From Mycolicibacterium sp. BiH015 (GTDB taxonomy: Bacteria > Actinomycetota > Actinomycetes > Mycobacteriales > Mycobacteriaceae), in contig NZ_JAQGCZ010000006.1 of assembly GCF_027706845.1 (NCBI RefSeq), positions 186,001 to 250,000 on the forward strand: 64,000 nucleotides of DNA. The letters run 5' to 3'. The notes below the pieces were generated by a model. That model was not told the DNA's origin and ran no database searches. It saw only the letters and a program-made list of their open reading frames with translations. This document shows positions 38,240-46,174 of this stretch, piece by piece. A program made the position numbers and the translations under genes. Position 1 is the first letter of the stretch. Each line of letters opens with the position of its first letter.

Positions 38240-39982
38240 CTAGCCGCGCGGCATACGCTCGATGCCCATGCCCAGGTTCTCCGGCACGTGCATCCGCGCG
38301 AAGGTCTGCGCCACGTCGCTCGGCACGCTGGCACGGGTCAGCCTGCTGACGACGATCATCGTCGCGAACGCCAACGGCACGCTGACCGCCGCGGGGTAGC
38401 CGATCAACACCGCAGGCCAGCCACCGAGAACGTTCTCGGCGACGCCGCCCACCACCGCGACAGTCACCGCCACGCCCGACAGCAGCCCACCCACCGCGAG
38501 GCCCCACGCGGCCCCCCGGGCCGTCAAGCCCCGCCACCAGATGCCCAGAACCAGCAGTGGGCACAGGGTCGACGCGGCGACCGCGAACGCGAGCCCGACG
38601 CTGCGCGACAGTTCCAGCCCGCCGGAAGCCGCCAGCGCCAGCGGGATCGGGATGAGCCCGCCGAGGACGGCTGCCACGCGAAAGTCCCGGACCCGGCCCG
38701 GCAGCACATCGGTGGCCAGTGCTCCGGCGAAGCTCACCAGCAGCCCCGACGAGGTGGCCAGGAAGGCGGCGATCGCGCCTGCGGCGACGAGCGCGGCCAG
38801 CAACTGTCCGGCCGGCCCGCCGATCGCCGAGCTGGGCGCGAGAAGCACTGCTGCATCGGCATTTCCAGTGATGAGCAGTCGGGGCACGTAGAGTCGGGAG
38901 AACACTCCGAGCAGCGTGGGGAAGAGATAGAACAGCGACAGCAGTGCGATCACTGCCAACGCGGTGCGGCGTGCCGCCCTTCCGTCGGGGTTCGTGTAGA
39001 AGCGCACCAGTACGTGCGGCAGCCCCATGGTCCCGAGGAACGTCGCCACCATGATCGACAGCACCTGGTAGAGCGGATGCCGGCCGCCCAGCCCGCCGCC
39101 GGACGCGATCCAGTCCGACCCGGTGCTCGGGGTGCCCGCCACCACGGGGGCGGCCGCACCCCTGGCCAGGTTCAGGGTGCTGCCCGCGCTGAGGGAGTGC
39201 TCGCCCGCGCCGGCGATCGTCGCCCCGTCCACCGGCCGCCCGTCCAGGGTGCCCGTCACGGTCAGCCCCCGCGGATCGTCGACCTGGACGACGACGTCGG
39301 TCTCGATCGCGACGACAGTGTCCTGCTGGACGGTGGGAGGCAGCGGTGCGCCGAGTTCTCCACCCGGGTCGCTGACGAACAATCCGGTCAGCGCCAGCGC
39401 CGGAATCGCGACGGCGGTCAGCTTGAGCCAGTACTGGAATGCCTGCACGAAGGTGATCGAGCGCATGCCGCCGGCGACGACATTGGTGATCACGATGGCG
39501 CCGACGGCGACCGGGCCGAGCCACACGGGCGTGCCGAGAAGGGTTTTCAGTGCCAGGCCCGCTCCCTGGTACTGGGGTACCAGGTAGAAGATGCAGATCA
39601 CGACGACGACGAGCATCGCGATTTTGCGCAGCCGCGCGGAGCCGAGCCGGAACTCGGCGAAGTCGGGGACGGTGTAGGCGCCCGAACGCCGCAGCGGGGC
39701 GGCGACGAACAGCAACAGCCCCAGATAGCCGGCGGTGAAGCCGACCGGATACCACAGCGCATCGGCGCCGTACTTGGCGATGAGTCCTGCGACACCGAGA
39801 AACGATGCGGCCGAGAGGTATTCACCGGAGATGGCCGCGGCGTTCCACTGCGGGCCCACGGTGCGTGACGCCACGAGGAAGTCGGATGTGGTGCGGGAGA
39901 ACCGAACCCCGTAGGCGCCGATCGCTACGGTGGCGACGGCCGCGGCGAGCAGTGCGGCGGCCGTCAGCGGTGAGCCGGTCAT
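38240..39982 (-). CDS. Solute:sodium symporter with extra periplasmic-type domain
   Basis: This 580-residue SSS transporter opens with TTSDFLVASRTVGPQWNAAAISGEYLSAASFLGVAGLIAKYGADALWYPVG (29-80). It has GGMRSITFVQAFQYWLKL near 165 and VGLAFAVAASTLCPLLVLGIWWRGL near 455. It resembles ActP/MctC but has an insertion of about 100 residues (about 205-305, PGGELGAPLPPTVQQDTVVAIETDVVVQVDDP ... GTLDGRPVDGATIAGAGEHSL) without helices, presumably outside the membrane between two helices. It overlaps its upstream partner gene (ATGA) and is last in an operon with a LytS/LytTR pair, suggesting substrate-induced uptake of a monocarboxylate. Confidence 0.88.
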   Translation of the reverse strand: MTGSPLTAAALLAAAVATVAIGAYGVRFSRTTSDFLVASRTVGPQWNAAAISGEYLSAASFLGVAGLIAKYGADALWYPVGFTAGYLGLLLFVAAPLRRSGAYTVPDFAEFRLGSARLRKIAMLVVVVICIFYLVPQYQGAGLALKTLLGTPVWLGPVAVGAIVITNVVAGGMRSITFVQAFQYWLKLTAVAIPALALTGLFVSDPGGELGAPLPPTVQQDTVVAIETDVVVQVDDPRGLTVTGTLDGRPVDGATIAGAGEHSLSAGSTLNLARGAAAPVVAGTPSTGSDWIASGGGLGGRHPLYQVLSIMVATFLGTMGLPHVLVRFYTNPDGRAARRTALAVIALLSLFYLFPTLLGVFSRLYVPRLLITGNADAAVLLAPSSAIGGPAGQLLAALVAAGAIAAFLATSSGLLVSFAGALATDVLPGRVRDFRVAAVLGGLIPIPLALAASGGLELSRSVGLAFAVAASTLCPLLVLGIWWRGLTARGAAWGLAVGGLLSGVAVTVAVVGGVAENVLGGWPAVLIGYPAAVSVPLAFATMIVVSRLTRASVPSDVAQTFARMHVPENLGMGIERMPRG

Positions 39983-40353
39983 GGCTCGGCGTCGACGACG
40001 CCGACGAAGTCGCGCTCGCCCTGCTCGGCGAGCCGGACATAGAACCAGCCGATGCCGTACAGCAGTGGGTACGCGAGTCCGGCCAGCACAAGCCAGTTCA
40101 GCCGAAGCCCGAATACGGTGACGGCGCCGAGGCCGGGGACGACGGCGTTGAGCAGTGGGATGGCACCTATCAACCCGACCACGACGGTGGCCAGCCGCAG
40201 GGCCAGACCGAGCTGCGCGCGCACGAGCCCGCGGACCAGCGCATCGCCGACCTGGGTCTGTTCCTGCACCTCGACGCGAGTGCGCACCATGCGGGCACCG
40301 CGGCGGTGGGCCAGGACGACCCGTTGCCGTTGTGGCGGTTCGTTACTGGTCAT
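39979..40353 (-). CDS. Small two-helix membrane protein, symporter partner (DUF485-like position)
   Basis: This 124-residue protein has a basic cytoplasmic N-terminus (VRTRVEVQEQTQVGDALVRGLVRAQ) and two helices at about 50-75 and 80-103 (LVLAGLAYPLLYGIGWFYVRLAEQGERDF). The second helix followed by YVRxAEQxE resembles the DUF485 ending GLYVRFANREL, so it is likely the accessory subunit of this symporter. It overlaps the LytTR gene by 11 bases upstream and the symporter by four bases downstream. Confidence 0.78.
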   Translation of the reverse strand: MTSNEPPQRQRVVLAHRRGARMVRTRVEVQEQTQVGDALVRGLVRAQLGLALRLATVVVGLIGAIPLLNAVVPGLGAVTVFGLRLNWLVLAGLAYPLLYGIGWFYVRLAEQGERDFVGVVDAEP

Positions 40354-41134
40354 CCGAACCCCCGGCGGGCCGCAGGCTGCGCATCGGGTTGCGCACCAGC
40401 CGGTCCCGCAGTTCCCGGGCCTGGCGTCTGCTCACGGGAAGCTCGACGGGAGGTGATGCGCCGTTGGCCCGTAGCCGCACCAGAACTGCGCCGTCGGCAT
40501 TGCGTAGCCCCGTCACCAGCCGCAGCGCCACCAGATAGGACCGGTGCACACGCTGGAAACCGTGCTCACGCCAGCGGGTTTCGAGCGTGCTGAGGGGAAT
40601 GCGCACCAGGTGAGAGCCTGACGCGGAATGCAGCCGCGCGTAGTCGCCTTCGGCTTCGACCCAGCCGATGCTGTCGCGCGGGACGAGGTGGGTGACGCCG
40701 CCGAGCTCGGCGGGAATGACATCGGAATCCGGCTCTTCCTCCTCGGGGAGCGCGGGCGCGGCGGTGTGCGCGGAAGCGGCCCGCCGTACGGCCTCGTCGA
40801 GACGGTCTTCGCGGATCGGCTTGAGCAGATAGTCGACGGCGCCGACGTCGAAGGCCGCCACGGCCTTGTCGTCGTGGGCGGTGACGAACACGATCGCGGG
40901 CCGCTGCGCGTAGTTGGCCAGCACGCCGGCCAGCTCGATCCCAGACAGGCCGGGCATGTTGATGTCCAGAAACACGGCGTCGATGGGGTGGAGATTGAGT
41001 TCTCGCAGTGCCGACGTCGCGTCGCCGGCGCGGAAGACCGCGGCGATGCACGGATGCCGGTCGAGAAGATAGGCGAGTTCGTCGAGGGCAGGGGCCTCGT
41101 CGTCGACGGCGAGCACCGTGAGCGGCTTCGTCAC
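40343..41134 (-). CDS. LytTR-family response regulator
   Basis: This 263-residue protein has an N-terminal receiver domain (LTVLAVDDEAPALDELAYLL, phospho-acceptor D57 in AVFLDINMPGLSG, conserved K in DYLLKPI near 107). A linker is followed by a C-terminal LytTR DNA-binding domain (about 145-250; HLVPRDSIGWVEAEGDYARLHSASGSHLVR, FQRVHRSYLVALR, ELPVSRRQARELRDRL). LytTR regulators bind direct repeats near promoters. The GTG overlaps the kinase stop (GTGA). Genetic linkage to a symporter parallels BtsSR/YpdAB systems of E. coli, which induce pyruvate transporters. Control of this operon and perhaps of the nearby actP-like operon is inferred. Confidence 0.9.
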   Translation of the reverse strand: MTKPLTVLAVDDEAPALDELAYLLDRHPCIAAVFRAGDATSALRELNLHPIDAVFLDINMPGLSGIELAGVLANYAQRPAIVFVTAHDDKAVAAFDVGAVDYLLKPIREDRLDEAVRRAASAHTAAPALPEEEEPDSDVIPAELGGVTHLVPRDSIGWVEAEGDYARLHSASGSHLVRIPLSTLETRWREHGFQRVHRSYLVALRLVTGLRNADGAVLVRLRANGASPPVELPVSRRQARELRDRLVRNPMRSLRPAGGSDDQ

Positions 41135-42348
41135 TTGCCCACCCCGAATCCACCTCCGCTGGCCCGAACCCCCGACCGGAACTTGGGCACCCTCATGATG
41201 ACCTTGGTGCCCGCGCCGATCGCGGTTTCGACCACCAGACCGTAGTCGTTGCCGAACGCCGCGCGCAGGCGATGGTCGACATTGGTCAGCCCGACGTGGG
41301 CGCCGGCCCCCTCGGGGGCCCCGGCTCCCTCGGGGAGCGCGTCGCCCGGTCCGGCGCGCAGTGCGTCGGGATCCATGCCGACGCCGTCGTCTTCGACGGT
41401 GATGACGCAGTCGGACCCTTCGTCGCGCGCGATCAGTTCGATCGATCCGCTACCCCGCCCGGCGAAGCCGTGCCGTACCGCGTTCTCCACGAGGGGCTGC
41501 AACGCGAGGAACGGGACGACGACGTTGAGCACCTCGGGGGCGACGCGCAGCGTCACCTTTAACGCCGTCCCGAACCGGGCCCGCTCGAGGGTCAGGTAGC
41601 GGTCGATGTTGCGCAATTCGTCGGCCAGCGTGGTGAATTGGCCCGCGGCGCGGAACGAGTAGCGGGTGAAGTCGGCGAACTCGAGGATGAGCTCCCGGGC
41701 ACGGTCAGGGTCGGTGCGCACGAACGACGCGATGGTGTTGAGCGCGTTATAGATGAAGTGCGGGCTGATCTGGGCGCGCAGCGCCAGCACCTCGGCGCGG
41801 TCGAGCCGGGCGCGCGACGCGTCGAGCTCGGCGAGCTCGATCTGGCTGGCGGCATACCGTGCGACTTCGCCCACGGCGCCGAGCGTTCCCGGGCCGGGGG
41901 AGCGCGTCGTGACGATCACCAGGACTCCGAGCATGTCCCCGACCTCGTTGACCATCGGCTGGCCGACCACCACTGAGGTCCTGGCGTGCGTCATCACCCG
42001 GCGTTCACCGGAGATCGACTGCCGTGCCGCGCGATCACAAGCCTCGACGAGGTCGTCGTCCCAGTCGTCGTCAGGGTCGCGGGCCAGCAGGGCTCCGTCG
42101 CCGTCGAACACCGCCAGGGCGTCGCTGCCGGTGAGCCCGCGCAGGAACGGCGCGGCGGTGTGGGCGGAGTCGGTGTCGAGGCCCTGGCGCAGCGCGCGGG
42201 CGGCCAACGACGCGGTGTGCAGGGCGGCATGCACGGCACGTTCGGTGGGGGTGGCGACGACGCGGCGGGTGCGCACGGCGAGGACGACGGCGGCGACGGC
42301 AAGCAGGATCAGTGCAGCGGTGAGAGCGATCGCGAGCTCGCCGGGCAT
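41131..42348 (-). CDS. LytS/YehU-family sensor histidine kinase
   Basis: This 405-residue kinase has one N-terminal membrane helix (about 5-27) and a GAF-like sensor region (about 60-165, SDALAVFDGDGALLARDPDD ... SVVVGQPMVNEVGDMLGVLVIVTT). The His_kinase block RAQISPHFIYNALNTIASFVRTDPD places phospho-accepting H197, and the ATPase domain has VENAVRHGFAGRGSG (N box) and VEDDGVGMDPDA (G1). It lacks the multi-helix 5TM-LYT sensor of LytS, so signal sensing probably uses the GAF domain. It is first gene of the operon kinase, regulator, small membrane protein, symporter, all overlapping. Confidence 0.9.
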   Translation of the reverse strand: MPGELAIALTAALILLAVAAVVLAVRTRRVVATPTERAVHAALHTASLAARALRQGLDTDSAHTAAPFLRGLTGSDALAVFDGDGALLARDPDDDWDDDLVEACDRAARQSISGERRVMTHARTSVVVGQPMVNEVGDMLGVLVIVTTRSPGPGTLGAVGEVARYAASQIELAELDASRARLDRAEVLALRAQISPHFIYNALNTIASFVRTDPDRARELILEFADFTRYSFRAAGQFTTLADELRNIDRYLTLERARFGTALKVTLRVAPEVLNVVVPFLALQPLVENAVRHGFAGRGSGSIELIARDEGSDCVITVEDDGVGMDPDALRAGPGDALPEGAGAPEGAGAHVGLTNVDHRLRAAFGNDYGLVVETAIGAGTKVIMRVPKFRSGVRASGGGFGVGK

Positions 42349-42382
42349 CAGTTCTGCTCCTCGCGTGCGGGTGGCCCCACCT

Positions 42383-42388
42383 TAGACT
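42383..42388 (+). promoter_or_regulatory. Leaderless -10 box for the HhH-GPD gene
   Basis: TAGACT, six bases before GTG 42395; 46 bases separate this start from the divergent kinase gene. Confidence 0.5.
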
Positions 42389-42394
42389 GGCCGC

Positions 42395-42979
42395 GTGGCC
42401 AAACTGCAGTTAGTTCAGGAACCCGCGGCCGACGCGCTTCTGGAGAACAATCCGTTCGCACTGCTGGTCGGCATGCTCCTCGACCAGCAGATCCCGATGG
42501 AGGTGGCGTTCGGCGGTCCGAAGAAGATCGAGGACCGCGTCGGTTGCTTCGACGCCCGCGTGATCGCCGACTACGACCCGGACGGGTTCGCGGAGCTGTG
42601 CGCGCAAACGCCTGCGGTGCATCGCTTTCCGGGGTCGATGGCCAAGCGGGTCCAGGCCTTGGCGCAGGTGATCGTCGACGAGTATGGCGGCGACGCGGCG
42701 GCGCTGTGGTCCGACGGCGCCGACGGCGCCGAGGTGCTGCGCCGCCTCAAGGCGCTGCCGGGCTTCGGTGAGCAGAAGGCCAAGATCTTCCTCGCCCTGC
42801 TCGGAAAGCAGTACGGCGTCAACGCCAAGGGCTGGCGCACAGCCGCCGGCGACTACGGCAAGGCGGGCACACATATGTCGGTGGCCGACGTGAAAGATCC
42901 CGGCTCGTTGCAGAAGGTGCGGTCCTACAAGAAGGAAGCCAAGGCGAAGATGAAAGAAGCCAAGGCCGCCAAGGCCTGA
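42395..42979 (+). CDS. HhH-GPD superfamily base-excision-type protein (Rv1156-like)
   Basis: This 194-residue protein opens with QEPAADALLENNPFALLVGMLLDQQIPMEVAFGGPKKIEDRVG, as in HhH-GPD family proteins. The helix-hairpin-helix RLKALPGFGEQKAKIFLALLGKQYG lies at about 115-140. The usual catalytic Lys/Asp of DNA glycosylases after the hairpin is not obvious (KGWRTAAGDYG), so glycosylase activity is uncertain. The final 25 residues are a basic Lys/Ala tail (KKEAKAKMKEAKAAKA), suited to nucleic-acid binding. Corresponds in position to Rv1156. Leaderless GTG start. Confidence 0.82.
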   Translation: MAKLQLVQEPAADALLENNPFALLVGMLLDQQIPMEVAFGGPKKIEDRVGCFDARVIADYDPDGFAELCAQTPAVHRFPGSMAKRVQALAQVIVDEYGGDAAALWSDGADGAEVLRRLKALPGFGEQKAKIFLALLGKQYGVNAKGWRTAAGDYGKAGTHMSVADVKDPGSLQKVRSYKKEAKAKMKEAKAAKA

Positions 42980-43010
42980 GAGTGCGGTCAGATCGCCGAA
43001 TGCGCCGCAA

Positions 43011-43403
43011 TCACGACCTGTGCGCGCTCTCGGTACGGCTGCCGTCGAGCGCGGCCAGATCGGTGAGCACCTGCGCGACGACACGGCCCGTCGACGTCGC
43101 GGTGTCGAGCCCGTTCTGAAGGCAGCGCAGCGTGATTCCCCGAGTGGTGAGGTCGGCCACGGTCTGCGTCACCTCGGTCACCGAGCGCCCCAGTCGTTCC
43201 AGCGCTGCCACCACGACGACATCGCCGGGGCGCGCGTAGCTGAGCAAGGCGAGCAACCCTGCTCGCATCTTGTCGGCCGAGCCCGTGGTCTTGTCGGAGA
43301 AGATCCGCCGCGGATCGACCCCCGCTTCGGCGAGCTGGGTGAGCTGCTCGTCCAGATCCCCGCAGCCGGGTACGGCCGTGGCATAACCCAACGTGACCGT
43401 CAC
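43011..43403 (-). CDS. Resolvase-type serine recombinase catalytic domain, missing the catalytic serine
   Basis: This 130-residue protein covers only the resolvase N-terminal domain: DLDEQLTQLAEAGVDPRRIFSDKTTGSADKMRAGLLALLSYARPGDVVVVAALERLGRSVTEVTQ, ending soon after TSTGRVVAQVLTDLAALDG. The two active-site arginines in LERLGRS (R70, R73) remain. The normal start YARVSTxxQ reads GYATAVPGCG, so both the first Arg and the nucleophilic Ser are gone. No DNA-binding helix-turn-helix follows. It is probably a domesticated or decaying recombinase, and no inverted repeats or other mobile genes flank it. GTG start. Confidence 0.75.
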   Translation of the reverse strand: MTVTLGYATAVPGCGDLDEQLTQLAEAGVDPRRIFSDKTTGSADKMRAGLLALLSYARPGDVVVVAALERLGRSVTEVTQTVADLTTRGITLRCLQNGLDTATSTGRVVAQVLTDLAALDGSRTESAHRS

Positions 43404-43434
43404 ATGTTCAAGGTCTCACGCGATCGTCGTGCCG

Positions 43435-44094
43435 TCATAGAGACTCGCCGTCGAATCTCTCCCGCGTAGCGAACTCCGACACCGGCCGGCGGGTGAGCTT
43501 GCTGACCTGATGTTGCGGCTTGCCCAGCGGTAGCACGGCAGCGACGGCGAATCCGTCGGGGATGCTGAGCAGTTCCTTCACCCGGGGTTCCTCGGCGACG
43601 GCCATGGTGGTGAGAACGCCACCGAAGCCTTCGTTGCGCGCGGCCAGCAGCACGTTCCACACGAACGGGTAGACCGACGCGCCCGCGATCACGCCGATGC
43701 GGTCGAGGTCTTGGTCGAATGCGGCCACCACGCCGAGGTCGACGCAGACCACGAGCACGACGGCCGAGGTCAGCAGCGGCGTCGACAGTTCGGCCGGCAC
43801 CTCGGTGGCGGCCAGCTCCTGGGCCGATATCTGCATGGGCTGCAACGGGTTCCACGGGCTCTCGCCGTTGCGCTGCTGGGCGACGTACCGGCGCGCACCC
43901 GTGACGCACAGTTTGCTCAATGCCTCCCGTGTGTCGAGGTCGCGCAGCGCGATCACCCGCACGCCCTGGCGGTTGCCGCCGCTTGGCGCGAAGCGCGCGT
44001 TGTCGAGGATCCGCTCCAGCACGTCGTCGGGAAGGGGATCGTCGGTGAATCGCCGAACCGCGCCGGTCGTCCGCATCACGTCGTAGAGGTCCAT
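43435..44094 (-). CDS. Nitroreductase family FMN protein
   Basis: This 219-residue protein has the nitroreductase opening DVMRTTGAVRRFTDDPLPDDVLERILDNARFAPSGGNRQGVRVIAL (5-50), which carries the FMN-binding RRF and APSGGNRQ motifs. A late block GGVLTTMAVAEEPRVKELLSIPDGFAVAAVLPLGKP (158-193) follows. NAD(P)H-dependent reduction of nitro compounds, quinones or similar is expected. A substrate-specific insertion with WNPLQPMQISAQ sits in the middle. ATG start; divergent from the DUF1059 gene with 50 bases between. Confidence 0.88.
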   Translation of the reverse strand: MDLYDVMRTTGAVRRFTDDPLPDDVLERILDNARFAPSGGNRQGVRVIALRDLDTREALSKLCVTGARRYVAQQRNGESPWNPLQPMQISAQELAATEVPAELSTPLLTSAVVLVVCVDLGVVAAFDQDLDRIGVIAGASVYPFVWNVLLAARNEGFGGVLTTMAVAEEPRVKELLSIPDGFAVAAVLPLGKPQHQVSKLTRRPVSEFATRERFDGESL

Positions 44095-44144
44095 GTTGAC
44101 GATCTTGTCTCATGGCAGGGCGGACGCTGTGCCATTGTGAACCT

Positions 44145-44291
44145 ATGAAGACTCACCTCAACTGCCCCTGCGGCGAAGCCATCACCGGCAAGGACGAGGA
44201 CGACCTCGTCGAGAAGGCCCAGGCGCACCTGTCAGAGGTGCACCCGGGTCGCGACTACGACCGCGACGCCATCCTGTTCATGGCCTACTGA
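44145..44291 (+). CDS. DUF1059-like small protein, 48 residues
   Basis: From ATG 44145 the translation reads MKTHLNCPCGEAITGKDEDD and ends AILFMAY. Two close cysteines (LNCPCGEAI) followed by an acidic helix ending in AQAHLSEVHPG match the DUF1059 small-protein pattern (C-x-C plus a late H..HP pair), possibly a metal site. A CATTGT box seven bases upstream suggests a leaderless start. A very strong palindromic terminator follows within ten bases, which supports a real gene. Confidence 0.75.
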   Translation: MKTHLNCPCGEAITGKDEDDLVEKAQAHLSEVHPGRDYDRDAILFMAY

Positions 44292-44299
44292 CCCCATCG

Positions 44300-44359
44300 C
44301 CGAACTGAGATTCCCGGTCGTGAATCGGCACTGATTCACGACCGGGAATCTCAGTTCGG
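44300..44359. terminator. Perfect 27-bp inverted repeat, bidirectional terminator
   Basis: Bases 44300-44326 (starting CCGAACTGAGATTCCC) are perfectly complementary to 44333-44359, with loop GGCACT. It lies between the convergent DUF1059 gene (+) and the Ala/Pro-rich secreted protein gene (-), 9 and 14 bases from their stops. Confidence 0.8.
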
Positions 44360-44372
44360 TGGGACCTCGGCG

Positions 44373-45356
44373 TCAGGGGACGACGGTCGAGCCGATCGTC
44401 GGCATGAACTGGCACTGCTTCTCGGTCGTGGTGACCTGGCCGAAGATCGTCGACATGATGCTGCCCGAACCGGTGTCGGCGATCGCGGTGAGCGTCGTCG
44501 GGCCCTGCGGGTTCAGGTCGGGGCGGGGCTTGAGGGTGACGCTGCCCGACTTGCCGGTGGTCAGGTTCACCCAGGTGGCGTTCAGCGGCAGCTTCTGCTC
44601 GGCGGCGGGGCCGGGGGTTCCGATTGCGGTGAACACGTAGGCCGTCTGGCCGGGGCCGGGGCCGGGCAGCGGAATGGACGCAGGGCCCGCCACCGAGATC
44701 GCGGCCGCGAGCACGTTGCCGCCATCGGCGAGGCAGCCGTTGCTGATCGAGGGATACAGGAAGTCCTGGGTGACGGGGGCGTTCGGTCCGGTCAACCCCG
44801 GGGCAGGGGCGGGCGCGGCCGCCGGGGCAGGTGCCGCCGCCACGCTGACGGGGGCCGGCGGGGGTGCAGCCTCAGGCGCCGGGCCGGGAGCCGGTCCCGC
44901 GCCCGGCGTCGGGACGACGGCCGCCGGGGCGTGCTCCAAAGGCAGCGCTTCCTGAACGGGTCCGACGGCGTTCGCGGGGTTGATACCCGCCGGCAGATGC
45001 GCCTCCACTCCCGGTACTGCGCCGGCGGCTGGGACATGGGCGACGGGCTGGGCGACGAATGTGTTGACCGCCGACGCGACGTCGCGAGAGGGCTGCGGGG
45101 CCGCCATGTCTCCCGCGAACACCGCGGCGGCGGCCATCAGCATCGATGCCGCATTGGTGGGATCGGACGCAGCCTGCTGGATCACCGGGCCCAGGCTCTG
45201 CATCGCCGGCAGGCCCGGAGCCAAGCTGCCGTCGATCGGCAGCGGTGCAGGCAGCGGCGCCGCCGGCTCGGCGTGCGCCACCCCGGTCACGCCGACGGTC
45301 AGCAGCGCAGCGGACGTGCACACTGCCATCGCGGTGATGAGCCGGTTCGTGGTCAT
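44373..45356 (-). CDS. Secreted Ala/Pro-rich protein (Rv1157c-like)
   Basis: The 327-residue protein has a Sec signal peptide at residues 1-29 (TAMAVCTSAALLTVGVTGVAHAEP). The middle (about 90-190) is extremely Ala/Pro-rich and probably disordered and wall-spanning. A C-terminal folded part of about 130 residues (APVTQDFLYPSISNGCLADGG ... GQTAYVFTAIGTPG ... NATWVNLTTGKSGSVTL ... EKQCQFMPTIGSTVV) has two cysteines likely paired. Position and composition match M. tuberculosis Rv1157c. It is followed upstream on the same strand by a second such gene 59 bases away. The function is unknown. Confidence 0.88.
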   Translation of the reverse strand: MTTNRLITAMAVCTSAALLTVGVTGVAHAEPAAPLPAPLPIDGSLAPGLPAMQSLGPVIQQAASDPTNAASMLMAAAAVFAGDMAAPQPSRDVASAVNTFVAQPVAHVPAAGAVPGVEAHLPAGINPANAVGPVQEALPLEHAPAAVVPTPGAGPAPGPAPEAAPPPAPVSVAAAPAPAAAPAPAPGLTGPNAPVTQDFLYPSISNGCLADGGNVLAAAISVAGPASIPLPGPGPGQTAYVFTAIGTPGPAAEQKLPLNATWVNLTTGKSGSVTLKPRPDLNPQGPTTLTAIADTGSGSIMSTIFGQVTTTEKQCQFMPTIGSTVVP

Positions 45357-45415
45357 GATCCCCCAATGTGTAGGTGGTTCAATGGATTTGAGTTGGCCGG
45401 GGTTTGGTCAGCGCG

Positions 45416-46015
45416 TCACGGCAGGGCCGACAGCGGGGTCAACACTGGTGCGACCGTCAACGGTGCGGCGGGAGCCGGCGCGGCGGCGACCGGTGCCGTG
45501 GCAGGGGTGGGAAGCAGGCTTGCCAGCGGATTGCCCGCGGGCATAAGCCCGGCGAGTCCGAGCGAGTCGGTCAGCCCCGTCAGCGGCGAGGTGGGCGCTG
45601 TCGTCGTGGTGTTGGCAGCGGGAACCGTGGTGACGTTTCCGCCGCCGATCGGGGTCGCGCCGGGCAGGCTCGACCCGGGCGCGACGGCCGCGGGCAGAAC
45701 CGCGGCGGGCTGCGGCAGGTTGATCGACGCCGTCGCACCGGGGCCCGAGGCCGGGGTCGCCGGCGTGGTGGTCGCCGTGGCCGCGGGGGTCGCGCCCGCG
45801 TTGCCCAGCAGATTGGTGAAGCCCTGCATGAGCTGCGTGGCGGCAGCCGGGTTGGCGGCCAGTTGCTGAAGGAACGGCAGGCCCGGGATTTCGGGTGCGG
45901 GCGCGGGGGCCGGTGCGGGCTGCGCGGTGGCCGAGGCGCTGAACGCCACCGCCGCCGAAACCGCCCCAGCTGCGGCGATGATCGTTGTTGCGAACAGTTT
46001 CCGGGTGCGGTGCAT
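45416..46015 (-). CDS. Secreted Ala/Pro/Thr-rich protein (Rv1158c-like)
   Basis: The 199-residue protein has a signal peptide at residues 1-31 (KLFATTIIAAAGAVSAAVAFSASATAQP). A short conserved-looking segment EIPGLPFLQQLAANPAAATQLMQGFTNLLGN (42-72) could be an amphipathic helix. The rest is a low-complexity Ala/Pro/Thr region. It corresponds to Rv1158c and probably shares a promoter with the Rv1157c-like gene downstream. The upstream 160 bases toward pimE hold a 14-bp palindrome and repeated GTTAC motifs. The function is unknown; surface exposure is likely. Confidence 0.85.
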   Translation of the reverse strand: MHRTRKLFATTIIAAAGAVSAAVAFSASATAQPAPAPAPAPEIPGLPFLQQLAANPAAATQLMQGFTNLLGNAGATPAATATTTPATPASGPGATASINLPQPAAVLPAAVAPGSSLPGATPIGGGNVTTVPAANTTTTAPTSPLTGLTDSLGLAGLMPAGNPLASLLPTPATAPVAAAPAPAAPLTVAPVLTPLSALP

Positions 46016-46047
46016 CAGAGATCTCCCAATCCTTGGTCGGCAGTGAA

Positions 46048-46061
46048 TGACATCGATGTCA
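46048..46061. promoter_or_regulatory. 14-bp palindrome TGACATCGATGTCA upstream of the secreted-protein pair
   Basis: A perfect palindrome 33 bases upstream of the minus-strand start at 46015. A few bases further, GTTAC occurs twice (46084 and 46093). Either may be a regulator site for the Rv1158c/Rv1157c-like genes; no binder can be named. Confidence 0.4.
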
Positions 46062-46161
46062 TGCCTGCACCCGAAGCTAGCCTGTTACTGGAGTTACTCA
46101 AGTGACACATGTGGCATTTATGCAACCGTTACGGCGTTGAAGGCGGATGGTGATCGCTCGC

Positions 46162-46167
46162 TAGAGT
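46162..46167 (+). promoter_or_regulatory. Leaderless -10 box for pimE
   Basis: TAGAGT is followed by seven bases (CAGTCGG), which would put the first transcribed base at the A of ATA 46175. That ATA opens the region homologous to PimE N-termini. Confidence 0.4.
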
Positions 46168-46174
46168 CAGTCGG

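Noticed and set aside
43011..43403. Insertion sequence or integrated element
   Set aside because: Only a resolvase catalytic domain is present; there are no terminal inverted repeats, transposase, attachment-site duplication or shift in base composition around it.
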